DNA of 59,955 bases from Cloacimonetes bacterium UBA5284 (GTDB lineage: Bacteria > Cloacimonadota > Cloacimonadia > Cloacimonadales > Cloacimonadaceae). Under the pieces are notes generated by a model. The model was not told where the DNA came from and searched no databases. It saw only the letters and a program-made list of their open reading frames with translations. How positions within the stretch are numbered: position 1 is the stretch's first letter; every line of letters begins with the position of its first letter. The position numbers were made by a program, and so were the translations under genes. Location: contig DHSO01000048.1 in assembly GCA_002410505.1 (NCBI GenBank), forward strand, positions 1-59,955. Reading direction: 5' to 3'. Below, piece after piece: positions 1 through 9,812 of this stretch.

Positions 1-50
1 CGATTTTTTGGGGGAATGCCTGATTTTGTGCGTAATGTCAGAATTATCGC

Positions 51-1370
51 CTACTTTAGCAGGTGCATATACAGCAGGCGATAGAGCAGAGAATCTCCGA
101 TGAGCGTAGCAGAATCGCGCTCAGCATTGCGTTCAGCTTCCTCCCGGGTAGCAGCTCCGCTTTTTAGATCGGTATGCTCCAGATAGTTAACCGTAGCTCC
201 GCTGACCGGATCGATCAAAGAAAGGCGAATATCCGCTAAAGATGTGTAATGCTTCATGTTATTGATATATTTACCCGGCTTTGCCTCAATACGGATCTTG
301 AGCAAGTATTCCGCTTCGTCCAGTTTTGCGGCGATGCCTATATTCAGGTTTGCCAGTGCGCCTGCTACGGATTCACGATAGCCTCCCTGAAAGGCAGATA
401 GATAAGCATAGTCCAAAAATACCAGAGGTTTGCTTACATTTATCTCCAAGCTTTTAGTGTTGAAATTGACAGCTTGCCAGATCTTTAGGGCGGCTTGGTT
501 CTGCAGCAATGAGCTGTAATGGTCTTTATCGAAGTATAGGTCAACTCTCTGAATAGGATCGAGACTGTCTATACGATCTACCGGAAATATATATCTGCCT
601 TCGGGATCGCCAAAACGTGGATTTGAAAACACAATGGATTCCGAGCTTGCCCCCAAAGGAATATTGGACAAAGCCTCTCCGCTATCGTGGTGTATCACTT
701 TAGCTTCCAGTGTTATGCTTTTATTTGCTTTGGCGATGGCAGATACAGTTCCGGTGTTCCATCGATAATCAATGATATGGGTTAATTGATTTAGACGCAA
801 GAAGATCTCGCCGGCGATGTTTCCCTTGGGGCTGGACAGATTCATGTCCAAATACTCCGAGATAAGGTCCAAAGCCGAGAGTAAATAGGGGATGGCGATG
901 CCGGGTTGTTCGGCTGCGCTGTCATATTGCGCGATCAGATCTTGAGCCCGGGATATGGCCAGATCCCGCTGACGCGCTCTATCGGCATAGTACTCAGCTT
1001 TATTCAAGCGATAGAGAACGTAGTATGTGCCGCCTGTCTCGTAACTTTTCAACGGGCTCAGATTCTTCAATTGTGTAGAGCTGCTGCTGCGGATATGAGA
1101 GATGTATTCACTGTGAGATATTCCCATAATCTCGGTTTGAGATACTTGCGTTTCGGTCTCAATATAAGTGCTGATCTGCATGGCAATGTCATTTGCAGCC
1201 ATCTCCCGTGCCATATCCTTGTATTTGGGTATGGAAGTCTTCACATGCACCAAGCTACTGAAATAGGCGGGATTGTGCTCCTGTGATTGAATCCAATCCG
1301 GAGCGTTTTTATTTGCCGTGCAAGATACCAGGCAAAAGAGGCAAATCAGGTAAAAGCAGCCCTTTCTCAT
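51..1370 (-). CDS. LPP20-like lipoprotein
   Basis: The 439-residue product starts with a type II signal peptide whose lipobox ends LVSC, so it is probably a lipid-anchored envelope protein. The segment after the Cys (DWIQSQ..., then a helical stretch on residence of many short polar repeats) resembles the LPP20 lipoprotein family; the C-terminal half shows alternating beta-type patterns such as LRIEAKPG and SLIDPVSGATV, reminiscent of CsgG/LPP20 fold proteins. The start ATG overlaps the stop of the upstream gene (ATGA at 1367-1370), so the two are translationally coupled and likely work together. Function is unknown; the family link rests on eye recognition only. No terminator is visible in the 50 bases before the window edge. 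Confidence 0.7.
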   Translation of the reverse strand: MRKGCFYLICLFCLVSCTANKNAPDWIQSQEHNPAYFSSLVHVKTSIPKYKDMAREMAANDIAMQISTYIETETQVSQTEIMGISHSEYISHIRSSSSTQLKNLSPLKSYETGGTYYVLYRLNKAEYYADRARQRDLAISRAQDLIAQYDSAAEQPGIAIPYLLSALDLISEYLDMNLSSPKGNIAGEIFLRLNQLTHIIDYRWNTGTVSAIAKANKSITLEAKVIHHDSGEALSNIPLGASSESIVFSNPRFGDPEGRYIFPVDRIDSLDPIQRVDLYFDKDHYSSLLQNQAALKIWQAVNFNTKSLEINVSKPLVFLDYAYLSAFQGGYRESVAGALANLNIGIAAKLDEAEYLLKIRIEAKPGKYINNMKHYTSLADIRLSLIDPVSGATVNYLEHTDLKSGAATREEAERNAERDSATLIGDSLLYRLLYMHLLK

Positions 1371-2611
1371 CTCAGATAACCGGTAACATGCTCCACGATT
1401 TCGTCGCTAAGATCGCTCAAGACAGTATTCAGCATCTGAGCTGCTGATGGAGCAAAAACCTCATTCTTGTTAACCAGTCTCAGTTGATCATCCTTCAGCG
1501 CGCGTTTATCTCCGCCGGTGATCTTGCCCCAGTTTTCATTGAAGGTATATGATGGATCAAAATTCTTGTGTGCCAGTATCTTTCCGCTACTTACATCTAG
1601 CAATGTGTAAGAAACTATCACTTGAATGCTACTGCTCAAAGTATATTCTATGAAACTACATTCGATTTCCTTTTCTTTTAGATCATTATCCTCTTCTTCT
1701 ATGGTAGTGGATTCCGAGACATCTTTTGAGCTTACTTTTGGAGGATTGTACGCGATCTGCAGGATGTTTCCGCTCAGTATTGTATTAGCTCCCAGCAAAT
1801 GACCAATGGAGGAAGCACTGCTTTCTTCTATCAGTCCAGAAGCGCCTAGTGCCTGTTCAGTCAATACTTGATCAATGCTGTCCCGGGTGATTAAATCCGT
1901 ATATTCCATTATCTGGCTTGTATGCATCAGCTTATCCACGATCATAGCGCTTAGCAATTCCGAGGCGGACCCGTGTTTTTTGCCAAAACCGGAAACATCT
2001 TCAAAGGGTAGGATTGCCACACGTGTGACGGCTTTCTGGCGGGCGGTTTCATAACGACTGGCACTATCCAGATAGTTGGGAATGAATTCCATGGCTTTTT
2101 TGAAATACTCTGCAGCAAGGCGTTGACCGGATTTCGAGGAATCCATACGGCTTTGGTGAATAGCCTTTTGATAGTAGTTTTGGGCGCATCTGGATTTGGT
2201 TTCGGCGATTTCCGTACTGTAGTCCATCGCATCGAAGCTGAGCCTCAGACCGGACTCTGGATTGATGATTGGAGGCAGGGTTTTGATGGCGTCACTCATC
2301 TTTTGCAAGGCCAGATATTCCGCCAGAATCTCTTCCTGGCCATCTTCGTCGTTCCGATTCTGCAAATCCAACAGATGTTCTTTGCGCTGGATGATGGCCA
2401 GAGGATAGCTTTCCTTCAGGGTGATCTGAGCCTTTCTGTATTCCGGCTTAAGCTTCAGGGACTCAATGGCATAAAAGGTGGCAAGCTCATAGTTCCCAAG
2501 TTTCTGTGCTTTTTCGGCTTTGGACTGATACTTTTTGTTGCGGGCGCAGGCGGTTAGAGAAAGCAGTATACATAAAGTAAAGAGTCCGATGTGAAACGTG
2601 GCTGATTTCAT
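1367..2611 (-). CDS. CsgG-like lipoprotein with N-terminal helical repeats
   Basis: The 414-residue product has a lipoprotein signal (LLSLTAC). Residues about 25-90 read like TPR helices (KAQKLGNYELATFYAIESLKL), and residues about 195-290 carry a CsgG-type core: RVAILPFEDVSG, a helix with ELLSAMIVDKL, and LLGANTILSGNI. Such proteins form or assist outer-membrane assemblies; here this is inference. It is the first gene of a two-gene minus-strand operon with the LPP20-like gene at 51-1370. A minus-strand TTGACA lies about 85 bases upstream but no convincing -10 goes with it. Confidence 0.7.
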   Translation of the reverse strand: MKSATFHIGLFTLCILLSLTACARNKKYQSKAEKAQKLGNYELATFYAIESLKLKPEYRKAQITLKESYPLAIIQRKEHLLDLQNRNDEDGQEEILAEYLALQKMSDAIKTLPPIINPESGLRLSFDAMDYSTEIAETKSRCAQNYYQKAIHQSRMDSSKSGQRLAAEYFKKAMEFIPNYLDSASRYETARQKAVTRVAILPFEDVSGFGKKHGSASELLSAMIVDKLMHTSQIMEYTDLITRDSIDQVLTEQALGASGLIEESSASSIGHLLGANTILSGNILQIAYNPPKVSSKDVSESTTIEEEDNDLKEKEIECSFIEYTLSSSIQVIVSYTLLDVSSGKILAHKNFDPSYTFNENWGKITGGDKRALKDDQLRLVNKNEVFAPSAAQMLNTVLSDLSDEIVEHVTGYLR

Positions 2612-3227
2612 TAAAACCTCAAAGAGTAGTCAATTATTTATGCTAATTACTTTGGAACATGTCTCATGCAAGCCTTGTCTTGTCAAGCCGGAATTTCGCT
2701 GATGCTAGCTTCGGAGTATACATCTCGCTCAAGAAATGCTTGCCGGTTCTGCGGATTTATACACAGCTAATACCTTATCCCTGCGAAAGAATTCTGCAAT
2801 GAAGAGCATTACGCTCAACATACCTGCTCTTGCGTTTTAGTTAAACAAATGTGAGAAGTCCCATAGATTATGCATTTAGCTTTGCTGTATGCAAAGAATG
2901 ATTCGTCCATGGCTTCATTTACGGGCTATCCTTGCCCTATGCTCAATCCCGTGCCGATCCGGATATCGTCCCGTTATCATCGAGTGACTACTGGAGGATA
3001 TCGGCTCTACATCAGCTTCGGCACAGCTTAAGTACATGGGGTAGCACAGACATATCCTGAAATAGGCCTGATCCGGCCTGAGTTTCTACCGGGGTTTTAT
3101 ACAATCAGGTAGGGCGAATCGCATGGTCTATGAATGCAGGACTTGTCTTTGTGCTGTTTCAATTTGCGCTTGACACAATAGGGCTGGTGAAGCATTTTGA
3201 TTTGAAGCCAAAATTGAAGGATAATTG
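2612..3227. other. Divergent intergenic region, no gene seen
   Basis: About 615 bases separate the minus-strand lipoprotein operon from prfB. No ORF with a ribosome site, no RNA gene and no strong repeat was seen. The right end holds the candidate prfB promoter. Confidence 0.6.
3170..3199 (+). promoter_or_regulatory. Candidate prfB promoter
   Basis: TTGACA at 3170-3175 is followed after 18 bases by ATTTTG (3194-3199). The start codon of prfB is about 30 bases downstream with GAAGG as ribosome site. The same TTGACA plus TTTG layout occurs before three other genes or RNAs in the window. Confidence 0.4.
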
Positions 3228-4343
3228 ATGGACTATATTGAATTTAAGAGAGAAGCCGGCGAACTGATTGAACAAATAGGGGAGATCCGCAAGCTTCTGG
3301 ATCTTGACAAAAACATAACAGAGCTCCGGGAATTGGAAAATAACATGAATGTACCCGGTTTTTGGGATGACCAGAATTCAGCTAAAAAAACCGGTAAGCG
3401 CGTAGCTCAATTGCGAGATGAGATCGAACACATCGCGAAACTGGAGGCTAACAAAGAAGAGTTGGAAACGTATATTTCATTTTTGGACGAAGAGTTTTCC
3501 AACGACATGCTGGAAGAGGCAATTCGCAGCTTGATCCAGATTCGGCAATTCACCGAAAAAGCAGAGATCGAGTGCCTTTTGAACGACAAATACGATCACA
3601 ACGATGCACTTTTTACAATCCATGCCGGTGCCGGCGGCACTGAAGCCCAGGATTGGGCACAAATGCTCTTGCGTATGTATATGCGCTGGGCGGAAAACAA
3701 TAAGTACACATTCAATGTGATCGACAGCTTGCCCGGGGAAGAAGCGGGAATCAAAAGTGCCACCATCGAGATTGGCGGCAACCTCGCCTATGGCATGCTG
3801 AAGAGCGAGATTGGTATCCACCGTCTGGTGCGTATGAGTCCCTTCAATGCTCAGGGGAAAAGACAGACCTCATTCGCTTCTGTGTTTGTGTATCCGGAGT
3901 TTGACGACGATATCGAAGTGGAGATCGATGCCAAAGACCTCAAGATCGATACATACCGGGCCAGCGGGGCCGGCGGGCAACACGTGAATACCACTGATTC
4001 CGCCGTGCGCATCACTCATCTGCCTACAAACATCGTAGTGAGTTGCCAGAATGAACGCTCTCAGATTCAGAATCGCGAGAAAGCTTTGGCAATCCTGAAA
4101 AGCCGGCTCTATCAGTATTATGAAGAGCAACGAGAAGCAGAAAAAAAGAGCCAAGAGAGTTCAAAAACAGAGATCGGCTGGGGCAATCAGATTCGTTCTT
4201 ATGTGTTTCAACCCTATCAGATGGTAAAAGATCACCGTACAAATCATGAAAGTGGCCAGGTAGATAAGGTGATGGACGGCGACTTGGATCCTTTTATCTA
4301 CGCCTGGTTGAAAATGGGCGCAAAACAGAGGATGAATGGCTAA
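3228..4343 (+). CDS. prfB: Peptide chain release factor 2
   Basis: RF2 recognises UGA and UAA stops and triggers peptide release on the ribosome. The 371-residue product has the RF2 hallmarks: the SPF tripeptide (RMSPFNAQ) that reads the stop codon and the GGQ catalytic motif (ASGAGGQHVN). I chose the ATG at 3228, one codon after a TTG, because GAAGG lies at the right distance. Many bacteria carry a programmed frameshift near codon 26 of this gene; here the corresponding region (KLLDLDKN) is read through in one frame with CTG GAT at the site, so the autoregulatory frameshift is absent. The gene overlaps uppS by 8 bases. Confidence 0.97.
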   Translation: MDYIEFKREAGELIEQIGEIRKLLDLDKNITELRELENNMNVPGFWDDQNSAKKTGKRVAQLRDEIEHIAKLEANKEELETYISFLDEEFSNDMLEEAIRSLIQIRQFTEKAEIECLLNDKYDHNDALFTIHAGAGGTEAQDWAQMLLRMYMRWAENNKYTFNVIDSLPGEEAGIKSATIEIGGNLAYGMLKSEIGIHRLVRMSPFNAQGKRQTSFASVFVYPEFDDDIEVEIDAKDLKIDTYRASGAGGQHVNTTDSAVRITHLPTNIVVSCQNERSQIQNREKALAILKSRLYQYYEEQREAEKKSQESSKTEIGWGNQIRSYVFQPYQMVKDHRTNHESGQVDKVMDGDLDPFIYAWLKMGAKQRMNG

Positions 4344-5058
4344 AGATTATAAGCAGCTGCTGAACAAACTGGATATGACGCGATTGCCGAGGCATATCGG
4401 CATCATCATGGACGGTAACGGCAGATGGGCAAAAAAGCGCATGCAGCCCAGACTTTTTGGGCACAGAGCAGGAGCCAAAGCCATCCGTCAGGTAGTGGAA
4501 TTAGGAGTTGAGCTAAAGCTTGAAATCATAACCTTTTATGCTTTTTCGACAGAGAATTGGAGCCGCCCCAAGGAGGAAGTTCAAGGGCTCTTGAAGCTGC
4601 TGAAAGAATTCCTGATCGATGAGATACCGGAGCTGAATGAACAGAACATACTCGTGGATTTTGTAGGCTCGGAGCAGGGCTTGGATTCACAGTATCTGGC
4701 AGAAATACGTGCTTTGGCAGCTCAGACCCACTCAAACACTGGGATGAAAGTAAATATAGCTTTCAATTACGGGGGCAGACTGGAGATAATCGAGGCTATA
4801 AAAAAGCTGAGTTCCGATGAGATAGCAGCTTTGAATACTGAAAACTTTGGCAGTTATCTATATACGGCAGGTCAGCCCGACCCGGATTTGATTATTCGTA
4901 CCAGCGGAGAATCCAGGCTCTCAAATTTCCTGATCTGGCAGGCGTCTTATGCTGAAATCTATATAACAGATACACTGTGGCCGGATTTTGGGAAAGCCGA
5001 ATTTACACTGGCATTGATGGATTATCAAGGTCGAAAGCGAAGATATGGAGGGATATGA
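4336..5058 (+). CDS. uppS: Isoprenyl transferase (undecaprenyl diphosphate synthase)
   Basis: This enzyme condenses isopentenyl diphosphate onto farnesyl diphosphate to give the C55 lipid carrier for peptidoglycan and surface glycans. The 240-residue product shows the family motifs in order: IIMDGNGRWAKKR with the catalytic Asp, HRAGAKAIR, TFYAFSTENW, NYGGR, and RTSGESRLSNFL followed by E(I)Y. Length is typical. It sits between prfB and cdsA, overlapping the former by 8 bases and the latter at ATGA, so it is one transcription unit. Membrane-lipid carriers made here would feed the glycan operon at 7.6-14.3 kb. Confidence 0.97.
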   Translation: MAKDYKQLLNKLDMTRLPRHIGIIMDGNGRWAKKRMQPRLFGHRAGAKAIRQVVELGVELKLEIITFYAFSTENWSRPKEEVQGLLKLLKEFLIDEIPELNEQNILVDFVGSEQGLDSQYLAEIRALAAQTHSNTGMKVNIAFNYGGRLEIIEAIKKLSSDEIAALNTENFGSYLYTAGQPDPDLIIRTSGESRLSNFLIWQASYAEIYITDTLWPDFGKAEFTLALMDYQGRKRRYGGI

Positions 5059-5852
5059 CGATGTCTGAACTGAACAAGCGGGTACTGGTTTCAATAATTT
5101 TCATTCCTGTTTTGATTCTGGCTCTATATTTTGAGGGCATCCCCCTGTATCTGATGTTTCTGCTGCTTAGCCTGATGGGCAGTAAGGAATATATATCCAT
5201 GATGCGCAAGGCGGATATCCTTATACCTTGGCTGTGGATTGTGATAAACCCCGTGCTTTACAGTTTGTGGCTCCTGTTTCCCAAGGCGGAGATCAGTTTG
5301 CTGTTTCTGGCAATTATCGCGGCGATGCTTCATGAATTGAGCGTTTGGGACGAAAAGAAAAGTGTTCCCAGATTCTTTGCCAACCTGTTCGGTACCGTTT
5401 ATACAGCCATGATGCCGGCAATGATTGTTAAGATCGGCTTTATCCTGCCTGGATCAAAGATTTTGCTTGCCTTAATCCTTATGATATGGATTGTGGATTC
5501 ATGTGCTTATTTTATTGGCATGCGTTTTGGGAAACGCCGTGAAGTAACACTAGTTAGCCCTCGCAAGAGTCTTGAGGGTTTTATCGCTGGCTTGCTTGCT
5601 CCGGTGTTGATCTCAAGTATATTGTATATTATTGGCTTTGGCCACTTTTCGCCAATGCAACTTGTGCTTCTAGCGCTTGCTGCAGGTGTGTTTGGTCAGC
5701 TGGGAGACCTTTTAGAATCTATGCTAAAGAGGTTTTGTAACGTAAAAGACAGTTCGAAATTGATTCCCGGACATGGGGGAATATTGGATCGCACCGATAG
5801 CATCCTCTTGGCCGGAAGTTTTTTGTATGCTGCCCTGCTGGTTTTGCCGTAG
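5055..5852 (+). CDS. cdsA: Phosphatidate cytidylyltransferase
   Basis: CdsA makes CDP-diacylglycerol from phosphatidate and CTP, the first committed step of phospholipid synthesis. The 265-residue protein is a multi-pass membrane protein and carries the family signature near the C-terminus (LKRFCNVKDSSKLIPGHGG then LDRTDS). The start is ATG 5055, which overlaps the uppS stop as ATGA; a second ATG two codons later (5061) is also possible. An open frame extends further upstream to 4977 but lies inside uppS. The uppS-cdsA pair is a common bacterial arrangement. Confidence 0.96.
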   Translation: MTMSELNKRVLVSIIFIPVLILALYFEGIPLYLMFLLLSLMGSKEYISMMRKADILIPWLWIVINPVLYSLWLLFPKAEISLLFLAIIAAMLHELSVWDEKKSVPRFFANLFGTVYTAMMPAMIVKIGFILPGSKILLALILMIWIVDSCAYFIGMRFGKRREVTLVSPRKSLEGFIAGLLAPVLISSILYIIGFGHFSPMQLVLLALAAGVFGQLGDLLESMLKRFCNVKDSSKLIPGHGGILDRTDSILLAGSFLYAALLVLP

Positions 5853-5918
5853 GGACATGATTAGTATTTGTGATGTACAAATGTAACAGAGAATATGCGT
5901 AATTTCATGGAGGAAATT

Positions 5919-7598
5919 ATGAAGAAAACATTATTGATAGCCCTATGTCTCGTAGCTGCTGTGGCAGTATGGGCACAAGGCCAAGAGACCTTTGCCAATT
6001 TTGACTACACAGGCACGAACTACGTTGATGGTTCTTTCACCGGAGACACCGGTGTGGAATGGAACTATTTTGCCGTCACAGGATCTGTTGCCGGCTCTAA
6101 TGATAATTCAATCGATGGTGCGGGAATGATTCTGAGACGCAGCGAAGCTCCCAGCAGGATAGTATCGGCTTCCATACCCGGAGGCATCGGGAATTTCACG
6201 GTCCAGATGCGTAAAGCTTACACCAGCACAGGCGACAGACAGCTTGCTCTGTATATCAATGACATTCATATAGCGGATTCTCAAACCTTTGGCGGAACAC
6301 CCGGAGCTGATGAAACCGTGCATGAATTCGTGGTCAATGGTGTGAATGTACCCGGTGATTTTGTAATGGAAATTCGTAACATTCAGGGTGGAACCTCCAA
6401 CCGTCAGGTTACTATCGATAATATCACATGGACTGCCTATGGCTCTGGAATGCAGTTCGTGGCCAATCCCACTTTCGACCCACCGGCCGGTCATTATGAC
6501 CAGGCCATTAATGTCTCACTTGCCACTACAACCGAAGGTGCAAGTATCTATTATACCACCAACGGCAGCGAACCAACCCAGTCTTCCACTCTGTATACCA
6601 CTCCCATAAACGTATCTTCTCCCATGACTATCATGGCCAGAGGATATGCTGAGGGCTATGAACCCAGCGCTGTGGTATCTGCGGAATATGGTTTTGTGGT
6701 ACCCATCAGCAATCTGAGCGAATTGAGAACTCAAAATGCCGATAACACAACCGTTTATAAAGTAATGGGCGATGTGGTTTTAACCTATCAAAGAAGCTCC
6801 CGCAATCAGAAGTATGTTCAGGATCACGATGCGGCTGTTTTAATTGACGATACAGCCGGAGTGATCACCACAAACTATGATATTGGCGATGCCATCAGCG
6901 GCCTTACCGGAAAATTGAGCATGTACTTCGAAACCATGCAGTTTATTCCCACGCAGGATCCCGGTCCTGCTACCAGCAGCAATAACTGGATTCACATTCC
7001 AACAGTTACAATTGGCGACCTGAACGCAGATATCGGAGTAAACAATTACCAATCCCGTATGGTTTATATTGATGGAGTAAGCTTCGAAGGTGCTAGCGGT
7101 AACTATGCCAGCGGCGAGAACTATACCATCTCCGATGGCACCGGTGCTCTCACTTTCCGTACAGCTTTTGCAGAAGCTGATTACATCGATACTCCCATCC
7201 ATGGCGGCACTTTCAGCGTGAACGGCCTGGTGGGTCACTATCAGGAAACAGCACAGATCACACCCAGAAGCCTTGCCGATTTCAACCCTACTTCGAGCGA
7301 TGATCCTCTCCAGGTTCCCGCGCAGGTGGCTTTGATCGGCAACTATCCCAATCCTTTCAATCCGGAAACCACTATCCAATTTCACATGGAAAACCCGGCT
7401 CCTGCCACAGTTGATATATTCAATCAGAAAGGCCAGATAGTGAGGAGCTTCGATATTCAGCAGGCAAACGCCGGCACGAACAGTCTGGTATGGAATGGTT
7501 TGGACAACAGCAACAATTCAGTATCCAGCGGAGTATACTTCTTCCGTCTAAGAAGCGGAAGCTACAGCTCCACCAAAAAAATGGTTCTGATGAAGTAA
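5919..7598 (+). CDS. Exported sorting-domain protein with chitobiase-like and OB-fold-like domains
   Basis: The 559-residue product starts with a signal peptide (KKTLLIALCLVAAVAVWAQ); the ATG at 5919 is chosen because GGAGG lies 6-7 bases before it, whereas the ATG at 5895 has none. Order: a beta-rich N-domain (about 25-180), a chitobiase/HEX C-terminal-like domain (GASIYYTTNGSEPT ... SAEY), an OB-fold-like region (KVMGDVV ... AVLIDDTAG), then a linker and the FlgD-like C-terminal sorting domain (NYPNPFNPETTIQF ... SSGVYFFRLRSG ... MVLMK). Proteins with this tail are exported by the type IX or a related route. No catalytic motif was recognised; a surface or secreted binding role is inference. 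Confidence 0.85.
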   Translation: MKKTLLIALCLVAAVAVWAQGQETFANFDYTGTNYVDGSFTGDTGVEWNYFAVTGSVAGSNDNSIDGAGMILRRSEAPSRIVSASIPGGIGNFTVQMRKAYTSTGDRQLALYINDIHIADSQTFGGTPGADETVHEFVVNGVNVPGDFVMEIRNIQGGTSNRQVTIDNITWTAYGSGMQFVANPTFDPPAGHYDQAINVSLATTTEGASIYYTTNGSEPTQSSTLYTTPINVSSPMTIMARGYAEGYEPSAVVSAEYGFVVPISNLSELRTQNADNTTVYKVMGDVVLTYQRSSRNQKYVQDHDAAVLIDDTAGVITTNYDIGDAISGLTGKLSMYFETMQFIPTQDPGPATSSNNWIHIPTVTIGDLNADIGVNNYQSRMVYIDGVSFEGASGNYASGENYTISDGTGALTFRTAFAEADYIDTPIHGGTFSVNGLVGHYQETAQITPRSLADFNPTSSDDPLQVPAQVALIGNYPNPFNPETTIQFHMENPAPATVDIFNQKGQIVRSFDIQQANAGTNSLVWNGLDNSNNSVSSGVYFFRLRSGSYSSTKKMVLMK

Positions 7599-7599
7599 C

Positions 7600-8487
7600 T
7601 TGAACATCAAGAGTAACCTGTACAGTCTGATAGCGATATGTATATGGTCTTCTCTGGAGCTCGCCGGAAAGCTTTTGGGGGAGGGGATATCACCCTTTGC
7701 CATTACAGCGTGGCGATTTCTGATCGGAGGGGCCGTAATACTGCCATTTGCTATCCGGCAGGGGACTCGAGATAGAGTTAAATTAAACATAGGCAGCATA
7801 TTGACTCTCGGCGCTTTGGGAATCCTGAACGTCGTGGTCAGTATGCTGCTTTTGCAATTGGCAATCTATTATGGAAAGGCGTCACTCACCGCGATCATCG
7901 TGAGTATGAACCCTCTGTTTGTGAGTTTGTTTGCCTATATCATCATCCGCGAAAAGCTAAGCAGCTATCAAGTGTATAGTCTATTGATGGGAATCGCGGG
8001 GCTTTTGGTTATCATCTTGGGAGAGAAAGACCTATTGAGCGCAGATTACACAAACCTGTCTCTGGGAGTTTCTTTTGCCATATTGGCCGGCATTACTTTC
8101 GCATTGTACACGGTGCTAACCAAAAGGGCTGTTATTCGCTATGGAAACAGTGTTACCAATGGAGCTTCCTTTCTTATCGGAGGCATCATCCTCAGCATTA
8201 TCAATACATTGATCGGCAAGACCATGATGTTTGAACCCAGTATTCAAAACATCAGCTTAATTCTGTATTTAGGCGTGATCGTTACGGGAATCGCCTATCT
8301 CTTCTATTTTGAAGCTATGAAAACACTCAGTGCGGCAAAAGCCTCCATTTATTTCTTTCTCAAGCCGGCTCTGGCTTCACTGTTGGCATTCGCTTTTCTA
8401 CGAGAACATCTTAGCATAACTCAGGTGCTGGGGATTGTATTAGTGATGCTTGCGCTTAGTCGACGACTTTGGCTGAAACGGATATGA
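7600..8487 (+). CDS. EamA/DMT-family membrane transporter
   Basis: The 295-residue protein has about ten hydrophobic segments and the two-repeat layout of the drug/metabolite transporter superfamily (for instance GISPFAITAWRFLIGG and SLTAIIVSMNPLFV in the first half, AYLFYFEAMKTLSAAKAS and AFLREHLS in the second). It starts at TTG 7600, directly after the sorting-domain gene; no ATG lies near. It overlaps the flippase gene by ATGA. Substrate cannot be told; placed first in a glycan operon it might move a sugar or lipid-linked precursor. Confidence 0.85.
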   Translation: MNIKSNLYSLIAICIWSSLELAGKLLGEGISPFAITAWRFLIGGAVILPFAIRQGTRDRVKLNIGSILTLGALGILNVVVSMLLLQLAIYYGKASLTAIIVSMNPLFVSLFAYIIIREKLSSYQVYSLLMGIAGLLVIILGEKDLLSADYTNLSLGVSFAILAGITFALYTVLTKRAVIRYGNSVTNGASFLIGGIILSIINTLIGKTMMFEPSIQNISLILYLGVIVTGIAYLFYFEAMKTLSAAKASIYFFLKPALASLLAFAFLREHLSITQVLGIVLVMLALSRRLWLKRI

Positions 8488-9812
8488 ATGAGATCAATCT
8501 AAAGCGAAACATTGCCTTTACCACCAGTTCACAGGTGATCACCATGTTTGCTTCGTTTGTGGCAAACTGGTATCTTGCCCGTTTTCTCGGTCCTGAACTG
8601 CGGGGTCAGTATGTATATCTGTTCACGGTCAATTCTGTAGTCTGGCTCTTACTGGATATGGGCGTATCAAAATCTCTGATGTATAGCTTGCAGCGGGATA
8701 AAGCTGATCCCAGCGCGCTCTACACGATGTCCCTGATATTCTTTTCGATTAGTATGCTTCTGTCTTTTGGTGTTTTTGCAATGTTCGGTAACAAGATTCT
8801 GGGCTCTGCTACCTATCCACCGCTGATAGTTTTTGCCCTTAGCTTCTACATCGCTCTGTTTCAATTGCACAGCCGGCAGAAGGTGATGTCCATTGGGCTG
8901 AATCGTATAAAGGACTATTCTCTTTTGCTTACTCTACCGACGGTAGTGTTTGGACTTCTGATCTTGCCTATGTACTGGCTCTTTCCAGCTAAGTACCGCA
9001 TGCAGGGCAGCTATCTATTGAATGTGTTTGTAATGTTGTCCATTACGGTGTTTTTCCATTTTCGTCTGTCGCGAAAGATAAACTTGAGATTCAAGTGGGA
9101 TTTTCCCTTGGTAAAGCGCTCATATCAGTTGGGATACAAAGCATTTCTCAGCGAGTATATGACTATCCTGATGACCCGGGTGGACGTCTTGTTGCTAAAG
9201 CGCTTGGGTAGTTTCGCTGATCTTGGCGTCTATATGTTGGCGATCAATTTTATCGATGTCATCACCGTGACCAGTAATGCGATCGGCATTGTTATTTTGA
9301 ACAAGTTTGCGGCTTTAAATAATGATAAGGAGTCTCTGGCCATTCTGCGCAAGATATTCGTGTTGATGATCGGTTTCAATATTATCTGCATTCTAGGGAT
9401 GGCAATCTTTGGAAGATTTATCATCAATTTGATGTATACGTCGGATTACATTGGATCCTGGAAAGCTTTTTTGTATCTTGGTCCTGCGATATTTGGGCTT
9501 ACTTTGGGATCCCTGTTCAATACTTTTCTTTGGGCAAAGGGTTTTCCCATATTCACGATTATCGCTCCTGCAATATCTGCAATTAGCAAACTGATCTTGG
9601 GTTCGTTCCTGATTCCCAGATATGGATATCTGGGAGCGGCAATGTCGTCCTCCATCGTATATCCTATTTGGATTGTAATGCTGATGATTTGGTATTTCAG
9701 CACTCATACACAGCAGCACATCTCTAGCCTTGTAATTCGTAAAGAAGATATTAAAGATATTTCCCTGATGGTCCATTCTCTAATCAGCAAAATAAAAAGG
9801 GAAGCTATATGA
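8484..9812 (+). CDS. Polysaccharide flippase (Wzx/MATE-like)
   Basis: The 442-residue integral membrane protein looks like the polysaccharide biosynthesis/MVF family that flips undecaprenyl-linked oligosaccharides across the inner membrane: NIAFTTSSQVITMFASFVANWYLARFLGPE-type N-terminus, many membrane segments, and GYKAFLSEYMTILMTRVDVLLL in the middle. The start is ATG 8484 overlapping the previous stop (ATGA); an upstream TTG at 8469 is in frame but less likely. The next gene starts within its stop codon. Context with glycosyltransferases supports a role in surface glycan export. Confidence 0.88.
   Translation: MNEINLKRNIAFTTSSQVITMFASFVANWYLARFLGPELRGQYVYLFTVNSVVWLLLDMGVSKSLMYSLQRDKADPSALYTMSLIFFSISMLLSFGVFAMFGNKILGSATYPPLIVFALSFYIALFQLHSRQKVMSIGLNRIKDYSLLLTLPTVVFGLLILPMYWLFPAKYRMQGSYLLNVFVMLSITVFFHFRLSRKINLRFKWDFPLVKRSYQLGYKAFLSEYMTILMTRVDVLLLKRLGSFADLGVYMLAINFIDVITVTSNAIGIVILNKFAALNNDKESLAILRKIFVLMIGFNIICILGMAIFGRFIINLMYTSDYIGSWKAFLYLGPAIFGLTLGSLFNTFLWAKGFPIFTIIAPAISAISKLILGSFLIPRYGYLGAAMSSSIVYPIWIVMLMIWYFSTHTQQHISSLVIRKEDIKDISLMVHSLISKIKREAI

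Noticed and set aside
906..1286. 126-codon plus-strand frame inside the LPP20-like gene
   Set aside because: Antisense to a coherent lipoprotein gene, without ribosome site or family signal.
3228..3310. Programmed RF2 frameshift
   Set aside because: The expected CTT-T-GAC slippery stop is absent; the frame runs on through LLDLD without an internal TGA.
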